A DNA stretch of 64,000 nucleotides from Eublepharis macularius (Eukaryota > Chordata > Lepidosauria > Squamata > Eublepharidae): the NCBI RefSeq assembly GCF_028583425.1, contig NC_072797.1:20432001-20496000 (forward strand). Reading direction: 5' to 3'. Below the pieces are notes generated by a model. The model ran no database searches, was not told where the DNA came from, and saw only the letters and a list, made by a program, of their open reading frames with translations. Positions 20,770 through 30,690 of this stretch are shown one piece after another. Numbering within the stretch: the first letter of the stretch is position 1; each line of letters starts with the position of its first letter. Position numbers and translations under genes: made by a program.

Positions 20770-21170
20770 AAGGATCCAAATGATTTAATCCAGTTTTAAG
20801 AAAAGCTTTTACAGTAAGCAATTAGATGCTGGTTAAGGAATTAATCACTAATGGCTCATTAACTCTGGCTGCCATTGTACATTTAACAAGCTGCGGCAGG
20901 ATTACCAGACTCAGCACCCAATTAAGGAAGAGACGATGTTTATGAAAAAAAGAAAAGAAAAAATCCCCTCCAAATAGGATCTTAAAATGCAACAGGTCAG
21001 TGTGAGAGAAATTATGTGAAGAGAACGTTCTATGTTTATCCTTAGCCGTTACAGAATGAATTGAGTTTATTCTGAACAGAAGGAAAAACACATTAAAATA
21101 AATGTGTTGTCTATGAAACAAGTTAAGAATTGAAAGCAAGCAGAGGGGCATTTTCAGAAGCCACCTCTCT
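20770..21170. promoter_or_regulatory. Candidate conserved noncoding element (unproven)
   Basis: Repeat-free and rich in homeodomain-type cores: TAATCACTAATGG and TCATTAACTC near 20843-20862, CAATTAAGG near 20919, an Otx-type GGATTA at 20897 and a Sox-type CATTGT at 20873, all within about 80 bases. It sits between GRP and RAX, a developmental gene expected to have distal enhancers. Conservation could not be tested here. Confidence 0.3.
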
Positions 21171-21469
21171 CAACTGTGGAATAGTCTTATCTCAGAAACT
21201 GGCCCAATGTGAAATTATATAGCATCTTCCTGAAATAGGGTAAGGAAGGACCGGTCTGTACTGCAACAAAGCTCTGAAGTCCTGAAATCATAGAGTGGAC
21301 AGTAGCACATCAGGCTGCATATATGAGGTTGGCATTTTTGAGCACTTTCATGTTTAAAAAAACCCTCTGCAATTTAAAAACCACACATAAACATTCTAGC
21401 TTAGCTTGTTCCTTGTTGTGCTAGTCTTCTACTTGCATGGAGGATGTTTTTGAATGTATTCTGCCACCT

Positions 21470-21900
21470 CATTCCAACTTAATTAATTGATTGATTGATT
21501 AAACATTTGTATGTCACCTTTCCACCCAAACAGGGTCCCCAAGGCAGCGAACACTAATACATTCAAAAATTTTAAACATTGGATATTCAATACAGTAAGA
21601 TATAATAATTGCTAAATGATTGTATATGGATTGTAAATATATGTTATTTATGATTGTATGAATGTATAAACAATTGGAAAACATACTGAATGTAATAATT
21701 GTTTATAGATACCTATTCTTGTAAAAGTTATTTGTATTGTGGGTGATTTTGAAAACAATAAACAGAATTTGGAAAGAAAAATTTTAAACATTTAAAACCA
21801 TTTATATGTACATTTGAAACAACATTTAAAATAATATAAAAACATTTAATACACATACACAAAAACACTAAAAACAGGAAGGAGGGCCAATAATAGTTAA
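21470..21900 (-). mobile_element. LINE 3' end split by an L1 fragment
   Basis: The left piece (21485-21580) reads TGTATGTCACCTTTCCACCC and AAACAGGGTCCCCAAGGCAG, the complement of a CR1/L2 3' end. The right piece resumes after 21776 with ATTTAAAACCATTTATATG. The interruption is the L1 insertion listed separately. Confidence 0.5.
21581..21776 (+). mobile_element. L1 3'-end insertion
   Basis: Ends CAATAAACAGAATTTGGAAA then an A-rich tail, as L1 3' ends do. Flanked by the direct repeat AAAAATTTTAAACATT (21565-21580 and 21777-21792), consistent with L1 target-primed insertion. Only about 196 bases remain, so it is strongly 5'-truncated. Confidence 0.6.
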
Positions 21901-21937
21901 TAATTCTGTTGCATGTGTGTATCTGATAGGGTTGCCA

Positions 21938-22100
21938 GCTTCAAGGTGGGGCCTGGAGATTTCCCACAATCAAACTGATCTCTAGATGACAGAGATCAGT
22001 TCCCCTCAAGAAAGTGGCTACTTTAGAGGGTGGGCTCTCTCCAAGCCTGTCTACCCTCAAATCTCCAGGATTTTCCCTATCTGGAGTTGGTAACCTTAGC
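21938..22100. mobile_element. GGTTGCCAAC-type non-autonomous transposon
   Basis: Begins TAGGGTTGCCAGCTTCAAGG and ends GGAGTTGGTAACCTTA as inverted ends. The internal GATCTCTAGATGACAGAGAT dyad is typical of the family. Confidence 0.65.
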
Positions 22101-22454
22101 ATCACACCTCAGAATATTTTTATTTCTGTTGGTTATGGAGTTAAACCAAAAGGTTTTTTGCTGACCGAGGTTAATCCCATGTGTATTTTTCTGCCACCGT
22201 TTATGTATTATTGTAAGATGAGCAACATATATAATATGGTCGTATGGCCAAGAATGGATCAGGAATGATCAAGGATAGTGGTTTCTTATTTTGTTTTGTA
22301 ACATCAGTCTCTTTCCTCCATTTTACAAACATGTCTATGCTCTAGGAAGTTGATGGATGTTTGAAAGCTCTGGATCGGGTTGCTGAGAATGCTAGGGACA
22401 CCAGCCAATGCTTTGCTCAGCTGCTTTCATGCATATCCTCAGAAATGTATCCAT
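22101..22454. other. No recognised feature (intergenic)
   Basis: Nothing supportable seen. Confidence 0.4.
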
Positions 22455-22690
22455 TTAGATATTTATACCTAGCATTTCTCTCCAATGAGGACCTAAAGCA
22501 GCTTCCAACATTCTCCCCTCCTCCACATTATCCACGTAACTACCCTATGAGGTAGGCTAGGACATGTGTGAGAGAGTAGGGGAAAGAGAAATCCGAGATA
22601 ATAACTGCTTCTATGGCAGGGTGGGGATTTAAACCCAGGCCTCCTAGATCCTAGTCTGGTACTCTAACCACCACTCCACACTGGCCTAGT
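22455..22690 (-). repeat. tRNA-derived SINE
   Basis: The complement of the head (GTACTCTAACCACCACTCCA, near 22659) and B-box region (GGATTTAAACCCAGGCC, 22626). The LINE-like tail TTCTCTCCAATGAGGACC is at the left end. Confidence 0.65.
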
Positions 22691-22769
22691 AGGAAGTTAA
22701 ACCCTTTTAACTCCGGTTGATTTAAATGGTGCTTACATGTGACTTTGTTCAGCTGGATTATGCCCATTG

Positions 22770-23215
22770 TTTAGGTTTGCCAACTCTGGGTTGTGAAATA
22801 TGCAAAGATTTGTGGGTGAATCCTAGGAAGGGCACCCTGACCTGGATAACCCAGGCGAGCCTGATCTGGTTGGATCTCAGAATCTAAGCAGGGTCAGCTT
22901 TGGTTAATAATTGGATGGGAAACCTCCAACGAAGACCAAGGTTGCAGAGACAGGCAATAGCAAATCACCTCTGTTAGTCTCTTGCCATGAAAACCTCACC
23001 AGGGGTTTTCATAAGTCAGCTATGATTTGAGGGCACTCTCCACCATCTGGGGAAGGCAGAAATTACGGAGAGGAAGGACCTCGGTGGGGTATCATATTAT
23101 AAAGCCCACTCTCCAAAGCAGCCATTTTCTCTGCCGTGACTAACCTGCATCTTCTGGAAATGGGCTGTAATTTGGGGAGATCACCAGGCCTCACCTGGAG
23201 ATTGGCAAGCCTACT
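22770..23215. mobile_element. GGTTGCCAAC-type transposon split by a 5S SINE
   Basis: The left piece 22770-22829 starts TAGGTTTGCCAACTCTGGGT. The right piece about 23055-23215 carries CAAAGCAGCCATTTTCTC and ends GGAGATTGGCAAGCCTA. The 5S-derived SINE lies between them. The order of the two halves matches the intact copies. Confidence 0.6.
22830..23052 (+). repeat. 5S rRNA-derived SINE (nested)
   Basis: 5S-like head TGGATCTCAGAATCTAAGCA and GGTTAATAATTGGATGGGAA. The body CAAATCACCTCTGTTAGTCT and the tail CAGCTATGATTTGAGGGCAC follow. Inserted into an older DNA transposon. Confidence 0.7.
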
Positions 23216-23355
23216 CTTCCTTTGGGAAGAGATGAATTAAAAAGAGAATCAGTCCATTGGTTGATAACAAAAAGACAAAAAACTTAACCTGGTGCAGGGC
23301 CATAGAAGCGCCCAAAGCTGAAATTGATGAAAGCTTTTTTAACATTACCCTTGTG

Positions 23356-23575
23356 CAGGGCTTTTTTTCTGGGAAAAGAGGTGGTGGAACTCAGTGGGTT
23401 GCCCTCGGAGAAAATGGTCACATGGCTGGTGGCCCCACCCCCTGCTGAGCGGCACGGAGGGCAATCTAAACTCCCCTCTGTCTGGAGAGCAGGGGGTGGG
23501 GCCACCAGCCATGTGACCATTTTCAAGAGGTGCCGGAACTCCGTTCCCCCACGTTTCCCCTGAAAAAAAGCCCTG
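23356..23575. mobile_element. hAT-type hairpin MITE, copy 2
   Basis: CAGGGCTTTTTTTCTGGG to GAAAAAAAGCCCTG, 220 bases. Flanked by the perfect 8-base repeat CCCTTGTG (23348-23355 and 23576-23583). The arms around ATGGTCACATGGCTGGTGGC and its complement form a long hairpin. Confidence 0.88.
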
Positions 23576-23583
23576 CCCTTGTG

Positions 23584-23949
23584 TATCTGATAGAGTTGGT
23601 CGCTCTGAATTCCATTCGCACCCAGGTCCCTGCAGCAATCAGGAGAGAAATAAGCTCAGAAAAAGCCATGTGATTGCTAAGCCTGCAGTCCCTCAAATGA
23701 CGAAGACCTGTTTCTAGCACAGCCTGGCCTTGCTCTATGAAATCCCCACCGTTCTTCTGTTTGTTTGCAAGTCACCCAATGCCTTGAATTGTCTTTCAAC
23801 GGCTCTGGGTTTGTCGACTTGGTTACAAGAGAAAAGGGAAGGCCCAAAGGGATGGAAGGAGAAGCAAGGAGGAGAGGGGCTGTTTTCAAAATACAGTGAT
23901 TCCTATTATTATCTGAAAAAGAAGCTCTCAAGTTGGGAAACCAGGGAGG
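23584..23949. other. No recognised feature (intergenic)
   Basis: Unique-looking. No repeat or gene supported. Confidence 0.4.
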
Positions 23950-24560
23950 CATTGTTGGGAAGGCCATCAGTGAGGGATGTGGAGAAATTGCTGTCTAAGG
24001 TTAAAAAGCTCCCTGAAACGAAGCCGAACAAAGATGACATGCTTGTTTCTGACAGGCCCCTTAAAGATACGCATAGATTGTGAAAATATAATTAGAGGCC
24101 TCCTTTTGTCTGCCCACAATGAGTGGAAAATGTTGAAAGAAGAGGTCTCCCAGCCTTTATTGAACCGTCCCCCTGAGAGACAATGGAGGGGCTTGTGAGC
24201 CCTGCCCCTTCCCCTAATGAGAAACGTTAATTGCCACAATTTCCAGAGTGTGTAAAGCACCCTGTGCCCAAGGAAGGAGGCAAGGGGGAGGAGTGTTTTA
24301 TTTAAAAGGTTCTCAGCCCTATTAGATGTGGTAACAGAGATAATGGAAAATAAAAATGCTGTGTTTTTAATTTCTACAGCTTGGACAATAGCGCAAAGCT
24401 CAAAGCAGATGTGTAATTTGGGCGGATTGTGTTCTTCGGAGCCAATAAAGCTGGGAAAAGACACATTTCTGTATGGTTCCATGCAGTCTTCTATCCTGAA
24501 GATGGATTCTGTTGAGAAGAACTTGGTAAAATATGCGGGAAGAAAAGGGATATTACTACT
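23950..24560. promoter_or_regulatory. Candidate conserved noncoding element (unproven)
   Basis: Repeat-free. A frame stays open for 213 codons on the minus strand (23967-24608) but encodes nothing recognisable, and has no splice or start context. Homeodomain-type sites are frequent (ATAATTAGAG at 24089; CCTAATGAGAAACGTTAATTG at about 24213). Long runs free of stop codons and of repeats are often seen in conserved enhancers. This is an inference only. Confidence 0.3.
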
Positions 24561-24918
24561 ACTTCTATTACTACTACTAGCAGTCATCAAAGAGAAAAAT
24601 CTAAGCAAGGTCTATCAGAGAACAAGAAAGATTCCCCCCACCCCGCATTTCCACATATAACATTAATAAAGTTGCATGCAATGTTTCAGTCCTGGTACAG
24701 AAATGACATTTTTTTCCTGTTCTACTGTGTCCTCTGGTCAAACAAATGTCAGCTTGATTTGATAGTATGAGGATGAGGGAGTTACAAACAACCTGGTAGT
24801 GATGTATTTATTTTAATATTTTAATAATCTAATGTATTTATTTATTTTAATACCAATTCTGCTTTTCTGTTATTGTGTGGTTAACACAATAAACTTGAAA
24901 AACATACCAAATTATCAA

Positions 24919-24995
24919 TTTTTCAAACAAAAAGGCATTCACAACCAAATTATTCAAAAAATAATTTGGTTGTGAATGCCTTTTTGTTCGAAAAA
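24919..24995. repeat. Near-perfect foldback palindrome
   Basis: The 35-base arms 24919-24953 and 24961-24995 match at 34 of 35 positions, with a 7-base spacer. The right arm runs directly into a LINE 3' region, so the structure probably arose by an inversion at the 5' junction of that LINE. Confidence 0.8.
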
Positions 24996-25375
24996 TAGGA
25001 GGGCTGTATTGTAGGGAGGGGGGTCTCAGATGTTTCATTAATGAGTTAGGGACCATAGACTTCACCATTATGTTGCCGTACATATTATCTGTTGCTTTAA
25101 ATATGTACTCCTATGTACTATCTGTGCTTCATGTTGTCAAATGTCAGTACTAGAGAATTATGTTCTATTTCAGCATTTCTTCAACTCTGTATTGGAGTCT
25201 TGCTAATGCTATGTCTTTGCAAACTTGTATTTATTTACCCTATGGCATTGTTTATGGGAATGTCCTTGACACTGTTATGGAAATGTCCTTGATACTGATT
25301 GTACTAATCTCACACTGTGTAACCTGCTTTGAGTCTCAGTGAGGAAGGCGGACTATAAATAAATAAATAGATAAA
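24996..25375 (+). mobile_element. CR1/L2-type LINE 3' region
   Basis: GGAGGGCTGTATTGTAGGGA, then TAATGAGTTAGGGACCATAG, ending TTGAGTCTCAGTGAGGAAGG and a short AAATAAAT tail. Same family as 19365. Confidence 0.75.
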
Positions 25376-25674
25376 CAGATAAAAATAGTAGAAGACTAGG
25401 AGTGAGGGGGATAAAGTGGATTTCTCAAAGGACAGAGTTCCAGAACTGGATGCAGTGGATGAAAAGGCCTTATCCAAATGAACGGCCTCCTTCACATATG
25501 ATAAAATGGAGCTGAACCAGCCCTCAGCCAAAAAACTAGGGGAATGGTTGTGTGTTTAAACAATTTCAATAAATAAATATGTGAAGATATCCTGGTACCT
25601 GGCCATTCAGAGCCTTTAATGACCAGTACTTCAACTGCCTTTAGGTCTTCCTTTGGGCATAGAGTAGGGGGTCA

Positions 25675-25775
25675 CTGGAGGGGACAAGGTAGCTGTAAAT
25701 TACCTGCCTTATGCAGAGGGCTGGACGAGATGACCCTTGGTATCCCTTCCAGCTCTATGTTTCTGTGTTTCCCTG
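25675..25775 (+). mobile_element. CR1 3' end
   Basis: CAGAGGGCTGGACGAGATGA followed by CCCTTCCAGCTCTATGTTTC is the standard amniote CR1 3' end in sense orientation. Confidence 0.7.
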
Positions 25776-26448
25776 GAAAAACCATTGTCTGTAAAGAGTA
25801 AGAAAAGAAAAGTGTTTTCTCCCTATGTCTGCCACACCAAATGTAAAAACCTCCTTGGGTTAGAACATATATTTTGATTGTAAACTGGCTCTCTCCTTTT
25901 AAAAGAAACACACACACACATTCCAACATCCACCTCTGCACAAAAGAGCCTTCTGGGTGTGTAAAAGCATCAATGCCCTTGATATCAATTGGGGTGTTTT
26001 ACTCCCTCTTGTTGTTTGTGCCGCACACAAATATAATTTGTGTGGGAAACAATCTAGAAGATCTGCATTCTCGTTCATGTAGGTCTTATAGCTGCATTAT
26101 AGATCTGTCCAAGTACAAATCCATGTGTCAAAATATCTTTAGAAAAAAAGAATGGCCGCATCCCCACTAATAAATTAGCTTCAAAAAAAAACCCTTTAAA
26201 ATACATTCTTTGATTAAAAAAAAAAGCAATATATACATTAAGAGCTCAGAAGAACGCTGCTTTCAAATGAGCTCACTTCCTTTGTAAGCATTCTGTTCCA
26301 GCATCCCACGTGAATGTGGTTCTATATGAACAGAAACTGTTCCTATATGGAAAATTCACTCATCGTTCAAATTATACAAAATGGTGATAGCGTATATTGG
26401 GCTCCAGATATGCTTGGCTGGTAGGATCCTGATCCTCCTAAGCAAAAT
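25776..26448. other. No recognised feature (intergenic)
   Basis: Only a short CA run near 25910 is notable. Confidence 0.4.
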
Positions 26449-26795
26449 GGAATAAATGCTACGCTAATGAGTTATGGACCTTAGACTTCACCACTATGTT
26501 GCCGTGCATATTATCCGTTGTTTTAAATATGTGCTCCTGTGAGCGACCTGTGCTTCATATTGTCTCATATCAGTCCTAAAATTGCTTATGTTCTGTTTCA
26601 GCATTTCTTCAACTCTGTATTGGATTCTTGCTAATGTTGTGTCTTTGTAAACTTGTATTTATTTACCCATGGCATTGTTTATGGAAATGTCCTTGATACT
26701 AACTGTACTAATCTCACACTGTGTAATCCGCCTTGAGTCTCAGTGAGAAAGGCAGACTATAAAGGACATAAATAAACTAAATACAATAAAAATAA
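26449..26795 (+). mobile_element. CR1/L2-type LINE 3' region
   Basis: GCTAATGAGTTATGGACCTT to CTTGAGTCTCAGTGAGAAAG and an AAATAAAC-like tail. Same family as 19365. Confidence 0.75.
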
Positions 26796-27415
26796 ACTGC
26801 AGCCAGCCTGTGACTAGAACAAACCATCCTCTCCTGACTTGTATGATTGACAGACGGCAAATGCAACTCAGCCCAATTTTGGGTTAGGGATGGGTGATTG
26901 GTGTGGGATAGTTGGCGTTTCTGTTTACTCATTCATTTCTGGTCTTAATTCACTGGCCTAGTTCTGACCTTCAAAACTGAAATAGTCAGGCACCTGAGTA
27001 TTTAAAAAGTCCCATATGAACATTATATGGATTTTTATATCTGTTTGATTGTTCTGGGGCTGAATGCTGAACCTCTGCACCCTTTCCAAGCACAGAAACC
27101 TGGTCAAAACTTTGAACTATTACACTTTCAATCCAGTTACTATTTACAATTCACTGAGTGTGTGTGGGGTGGGGGCGCAAGCTTCTTTGTGCTTTCTACC
27201 GTATTAAGCTACTGGTTGCCTACTACATATTTGATATTTTGAATGTTATTCTGCACACTTGCTAGTGTGTTTATTGACAGTGTGACTGGTGAGTTTAATT
27301 TGGATTCCATGAGTCCCCCAATTCCCTACAGGCACTGCTGCAAATTTTCAGGAGTTTCCTAGGCTGGAGATGGCAGCCCTACAAAAATTCAGTGTGTTAT
27401 TGATAAAAGGAGATG
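26796..27415. other. No recognised feature (intergenic)
   Basis: Near 27340-27380 GGAGTTTCCTAGGCTGGAGA then TGGCAGCCCTAC resembles the end of a GGTTGCCAAC-type transposon. The rest is unassigned. Confidence 0.35.
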
Positions 27416-27425
27416 GGAAATAGAT

Positions 27426-27617
27426 ATATCAAGATGGGTAGCTGTGTTAGTCTGTAGCAGTAGAAAAGAGCAAGAGGTCAGCAGCCCTTATACGACTAAC
27501 AGAATTTGTGGTAGGGTATGAGCTTTTGTGAGTTACAGCTCAATTCTTCAGATACCTTCTTCAGATACAAATGTTATTAGTCTTATAGGTGCTACTGGAC
27601 TCTTGCTCTTTTCTATT
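27426..27617. mobile_element. Penelope-like foldback element
   Basis: Left part GTAGAAAAGAGCAAGAGGTC, right part GACTCTTGCTCTTTTCTA, inverted. Flanked by the perfect 9-base repeat GAAATAGAT (27417-27425 and 27618-27626). A minus-strand hammerhead-like core CTGAAGA is present near 27545, but the GAAA segment reads AAAA, so it is decayed. Confidence 0.6.
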
Positions 27618-27639
27618 GAAATAGATGAAATGAAACCTG

Positions 27640-27850
27640 GCCCTCAAGTCAGAGTTGACATATGATGACTCCTGGTGGGGTTTTCATGGTAAGAGACTAA
27701 CAGAGGTGATTTGCCATTGCCAGCCCCTGCAGCCCTGGTCTTTGTTGGAGGTCTCCCATCCAATTACTAACCAAGTCCGACTCTACTTAGCTTCTGAGAT
27801 CTGATGAGATCAGGCTCTCCTGGCCTACCCAGGTCAGGGCTACTGAAATA
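27640..27850 (-). repeat. 5S rRNA-derived SINE
   Basis: The complement of the 5S-like head (GAGGTCTCCCATCCAATTAC and CTTAGCTTCTGAGATCTGAT) and of the body (GAGGTGATTTGCCATTGCCA). Confidence 0.7.
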
Positions 27851-28128
27851 GATAGGGCAGGGAAAATGAGTTGGACGAGAGCTGAGAGTTGGAAAGAAGG
27901 GAACAAAATTTGAATAGAGAAAGTACTGTAGTTACTCAAAAGCAAGGCTAGGTTTTTCCTACATATGCCATCAAAATGGGGGTGGGGGTGTCTTAAAGTT
28001 GCATACAAGTTACAGTTGTGTGCAATAATAAACATCTTCTTGTGTATAACATTTCCAGGAGAGGGTTGTTTTACATTCTGGGATGTCTTCTTTTTGAGTA
28101 AATATGGTAGCAGGGGGATGATTTGTGG

Positions 28129-28315
28129 TAGGGTTGCTAACTCTGGGTTGCGAAATTCCCAGAAATTGTTGGATGTAGCCTGGGGATGGCAGGGGTTGAG
28201 GAGGAGAGGTGTATCATATCATGGAGTCCACCCTCCAAAGCAGCCATTTCCTCCAGGGAAACTGATCTCTGCCATCTGGACGTTGCATACACCCTCCAAG
28301 GAGGAGTGTGGCAAG
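28129..28315. mobile_element. GGTTGCCAAC-type transposon, truncated
   Basis: GTAGGGTTGCTAACTCTGGG start, CCTCCAAAGCAGCCATTTCC and GAAACTGATCTCTGCCATCT interior. The right end is lost. Confidence 0.6.
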
Positions 28316-28607
28316 GGGAAGTATTCTAGGATGTACTCTCATAAATGGACATTTTCTCTGCCACTAAGCCTAGCTAGTGCCCTTTACAAGATGGTGGTGC
28401 GGTCCGAAATGTGTTGCAGAGTGTTGTGAAGTTCACAGGGCTTCCATGGCAAGTCAGTCCACGCTGTAAAGGCACCCTAAAGACCAAAACCTTGCAAACC
28501 TTTTATTTAGATCTAGAGGAGGGCAGGAACAAGCAAGCAAGAAGAGAAGTAATACTCTAGCAAGTGTTTTATTCAGCAATATTTTAGTAATACAAGAACC
28601 TGTAATT

Positions 28608-28815
28608 AGGGATGCGGCTCAGTGGTAAAGTGCACGTGCTGTATGAAGAATGTTCTAGGTTCAGTCCACGGCATCTTAAGACGAAAGTATCTCAGGCAGC
28701 AGATGTTGGAAAAGACTTTCCGCTGTCTGAGACCTTGGAGGGTCAAAGTAGACCATATTGAGTAAGATGGTCTGACTCTATATAGGGAGCTTTATATGTA
28801 CAGGGCAGCTTCGCC
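28608..28815 (+). repeat. tRNA-headed SINE
   Basis: A box GCGGCTCAGTGGTAAAGTGC, B box TAGGTTCAGTCCACGGC, tail CTGACTCTATATAGGGAGCT. Full length but diverged. Confidence 0.65.
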
Positions 28816-30224
28816 TTCTGCATTCCCAGATTCAAACTAGTTTACTTGAGAGGGTAGGGAATGTGTCCTCCTGAGTCCTAGTGACAACGGCAAACAATCT
28901 GACACTCAATGAGTTGGAAATAGGACTCACCCACTCGGTTTCCTCCACATAAAATGTCGTCGATCCTCTGTAAAAATCCATCCTATACAACATACCATCT
29001 CTGATGTTGACTCTCTCTGATCTGCAGCGGAAAATGTGATACACAAGAACCTTTGCCAGGTTTACACATGCAATAGAATGAGGATGTTGAGTGGACTATA
29101 TAACTTTAGACTGAAAATGGGGGAGGGGGAATCATAGTTTTGAATGCTCCTCATGTAAAATACCCTCTGCAAGTAGAAAGCTAGCACATCAAGGGAATCC
29201 TGATGTGCTAGTTGTCTACATGCAGAGAATATTTTATGCAGAGGAGTGTTAAAAGTGAGATTCCCCTTCTTGGACTCTGAAGTGGTATAGCCTGATCTGC
29301 CACCACTGGACTTTACCTCCTCATTCTGTTGCAAGGGTAGATCCGGAGCCTACCAGACTCCGAACTGCCACAGCTGAATTACAAGGTATATACATAGATC
29401 CTCCTCCGATCAGCTTCTCCTAATGGTTCCCTCCACTTGTTGGGTGAAGACTTCCTCTGTGAAGACAAGAGCCCTTTCGCCTGGGGCTCTGGCCCTTGGA
29501 AGCAGCTTTTTGTGGCAGTTTGTAAGACGTCTTTCCCTGTCATTTTTCAGGATAAAGTTGTGCTCCAGCAGGGAGCCTTTAAATTTGTATACTATTGCCA
29601 TGAGGTAATTTGGTGTATTTTTTTTAAATTTGTTTTATATTTTTAAGGTGCCACATCTTTAATTTGTTAGCTCCCTCAAACAGGTGGGGCAGAAATTTTC
29701 AAATACGTGATGCTAATTTCTTGCGTGATATTTGAACACACAACATTCTTATTTGTGAGAATGAAGAACTAAAGACCCAGAAGCCATTTATGAACTATAT
29801 TCAGTGGAAGACTCCATGTGGATTCAATTAATAGGTCAAAGGTACCTTCTGAAAATATTTGTGCTTTAATGTTACAAAATACAAAGGGTTTTTTTTCTCT
29901 GTCTCTATTGTAGCTTTATACACAACTAAATACCCAGCTGATGAGTCAGGATTATCAAATGATTAGATTATTTTGAAAAAGCACACGCACACAGCAAATA
30001 AAGAAAACTAGATTCAAACTCTAATCTTGTGCAGAAGATCGAAAATGGTTAATGAGGGGAGGGGGCAGAATAACTGCCGTTTAGTGCTCAGTTCCCTTCT
30101 GCACAGGTGATCATTCAATGTCAATCGTCTGTCTGTCCAATGGAAGATCTACCAGATCTTCACAGAATGAGTTTTCCCCCCAAAGGGGATGCAGCCAGAC
30201 TACACAGGTGAGTGACATGTTCCC
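28816..30224. other. Region downstream of the RAX stop; 3' UTR end not determined
   Basis: No recognised repeat. The RAX 3' untranslated region must start at 30224 and run leftwards. On the minus strand the nearest ATTAAA-type signals are at about 29863 and 29658 (TTTAAT on the plus strand). The nearest canonical AATAAA is near 28568 (TTTATT). Which is used cannot be told. Confidence 0.4.
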
Positions 30225-30677
30225 TCAAATCGTCTGCCACGGTTTCCCCATGGATTGGATGTGCTCCTTCGCTTTCATCCGTAACGCAGCTATGCTAGTG
30301 TTCCGAGGGTCCACCTCTTCCAGCGGGAATTTGTCCACAAAGTTGGTCCCGCATTGGTAGGGTGGAGGAGGCCCCATGGCCCCGAGCGGCTGCAAAGCGT
30401 GACCCATGGGCGGAGAGTTCAGGAAAGGGGGAGGTGTGTAGCTGCTGGGGAGGCTTTGCGGGGAAGCCACGAAGCTGGGTAGAGTCTGGAGGGGGCTGCT
30501 GTTGGACATGGGAGGGCTCAGCCACGACTCCAGGGGCAAGTTGCTGCCAATGGTCCCGATGGTGGAAGGCTGTGGAGAGCGGTTGAAGGAGAGGATGGGG
30601 GAATCCTGCAACTTCATAGAAGTCACCTCCAACTTCTCCTGCCTCCTCCATTTGGCTCTTCGGTTCTGAAACCACAC
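30225..30677 (-). CDS. RAX: RAX homeobox protein, exon 3 (end of homeodomain to OAR tail)
   Basis: Nuclear transcription factor required for eye-field and retinal development. This last coding exon starts after the acceptor TTTTTTGCAG (AG at 30678-30679) in phase 0, with Val-Trp-Phe-Gln-Asn-Arg-Arg, helix 3 of the homeodomain. Gln at homeodomain position 50 marks the paired-like class. It continues with Lys-Leu-Glu-Val-Thr-Ser-Met-Lys-Leu-Gln-Asp-Ser-Pro. Next comes a Pro/Ser-rich region (Tyr-Thr-Pro-Pro-Pro-Phe-Leu-Asn-Ser-Pro), and then the OAR (aristaless/Rax) motif Ser-Ile-Ala-Ala-Leu-Arg-Met-Lys-Ala-Lys-Glu-His (residues about 308-325). The end is Gly-Lys-Pro-Trp-Gln-Thr-Ile and a TGA stop at 30225-30227. 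It codes for residues 183-332. The presence of the RAX-type N-terminus in exon 1 argues against the shorter paralogue RAX2. Confidence 0.97.
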   Translation of the reverse strand: MWFQNRRAKWRRQEKLEVTSMKLQDSPILSFNRSPQPSTIGTIGSNLPLESWLSPPMSNSSPLQTLPSFVASPQSLPSSYTPPPFLNSPPMGHALQPLGAMGPPPPYQCGTNFVDKFPLEEVDPRNTSIAALRMKAKEHIQSMGKPWQTI

Positions 30678-30690
30678 CTGCAAAAAACAT

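Noticed and set aside
30225..30677. RAX2 instead of RAX
   Set aside because: Exon 1 has the RAX-type N-terminus and octapeptide, the protein is RAX-sized, and the GRP linkage fits RAX.
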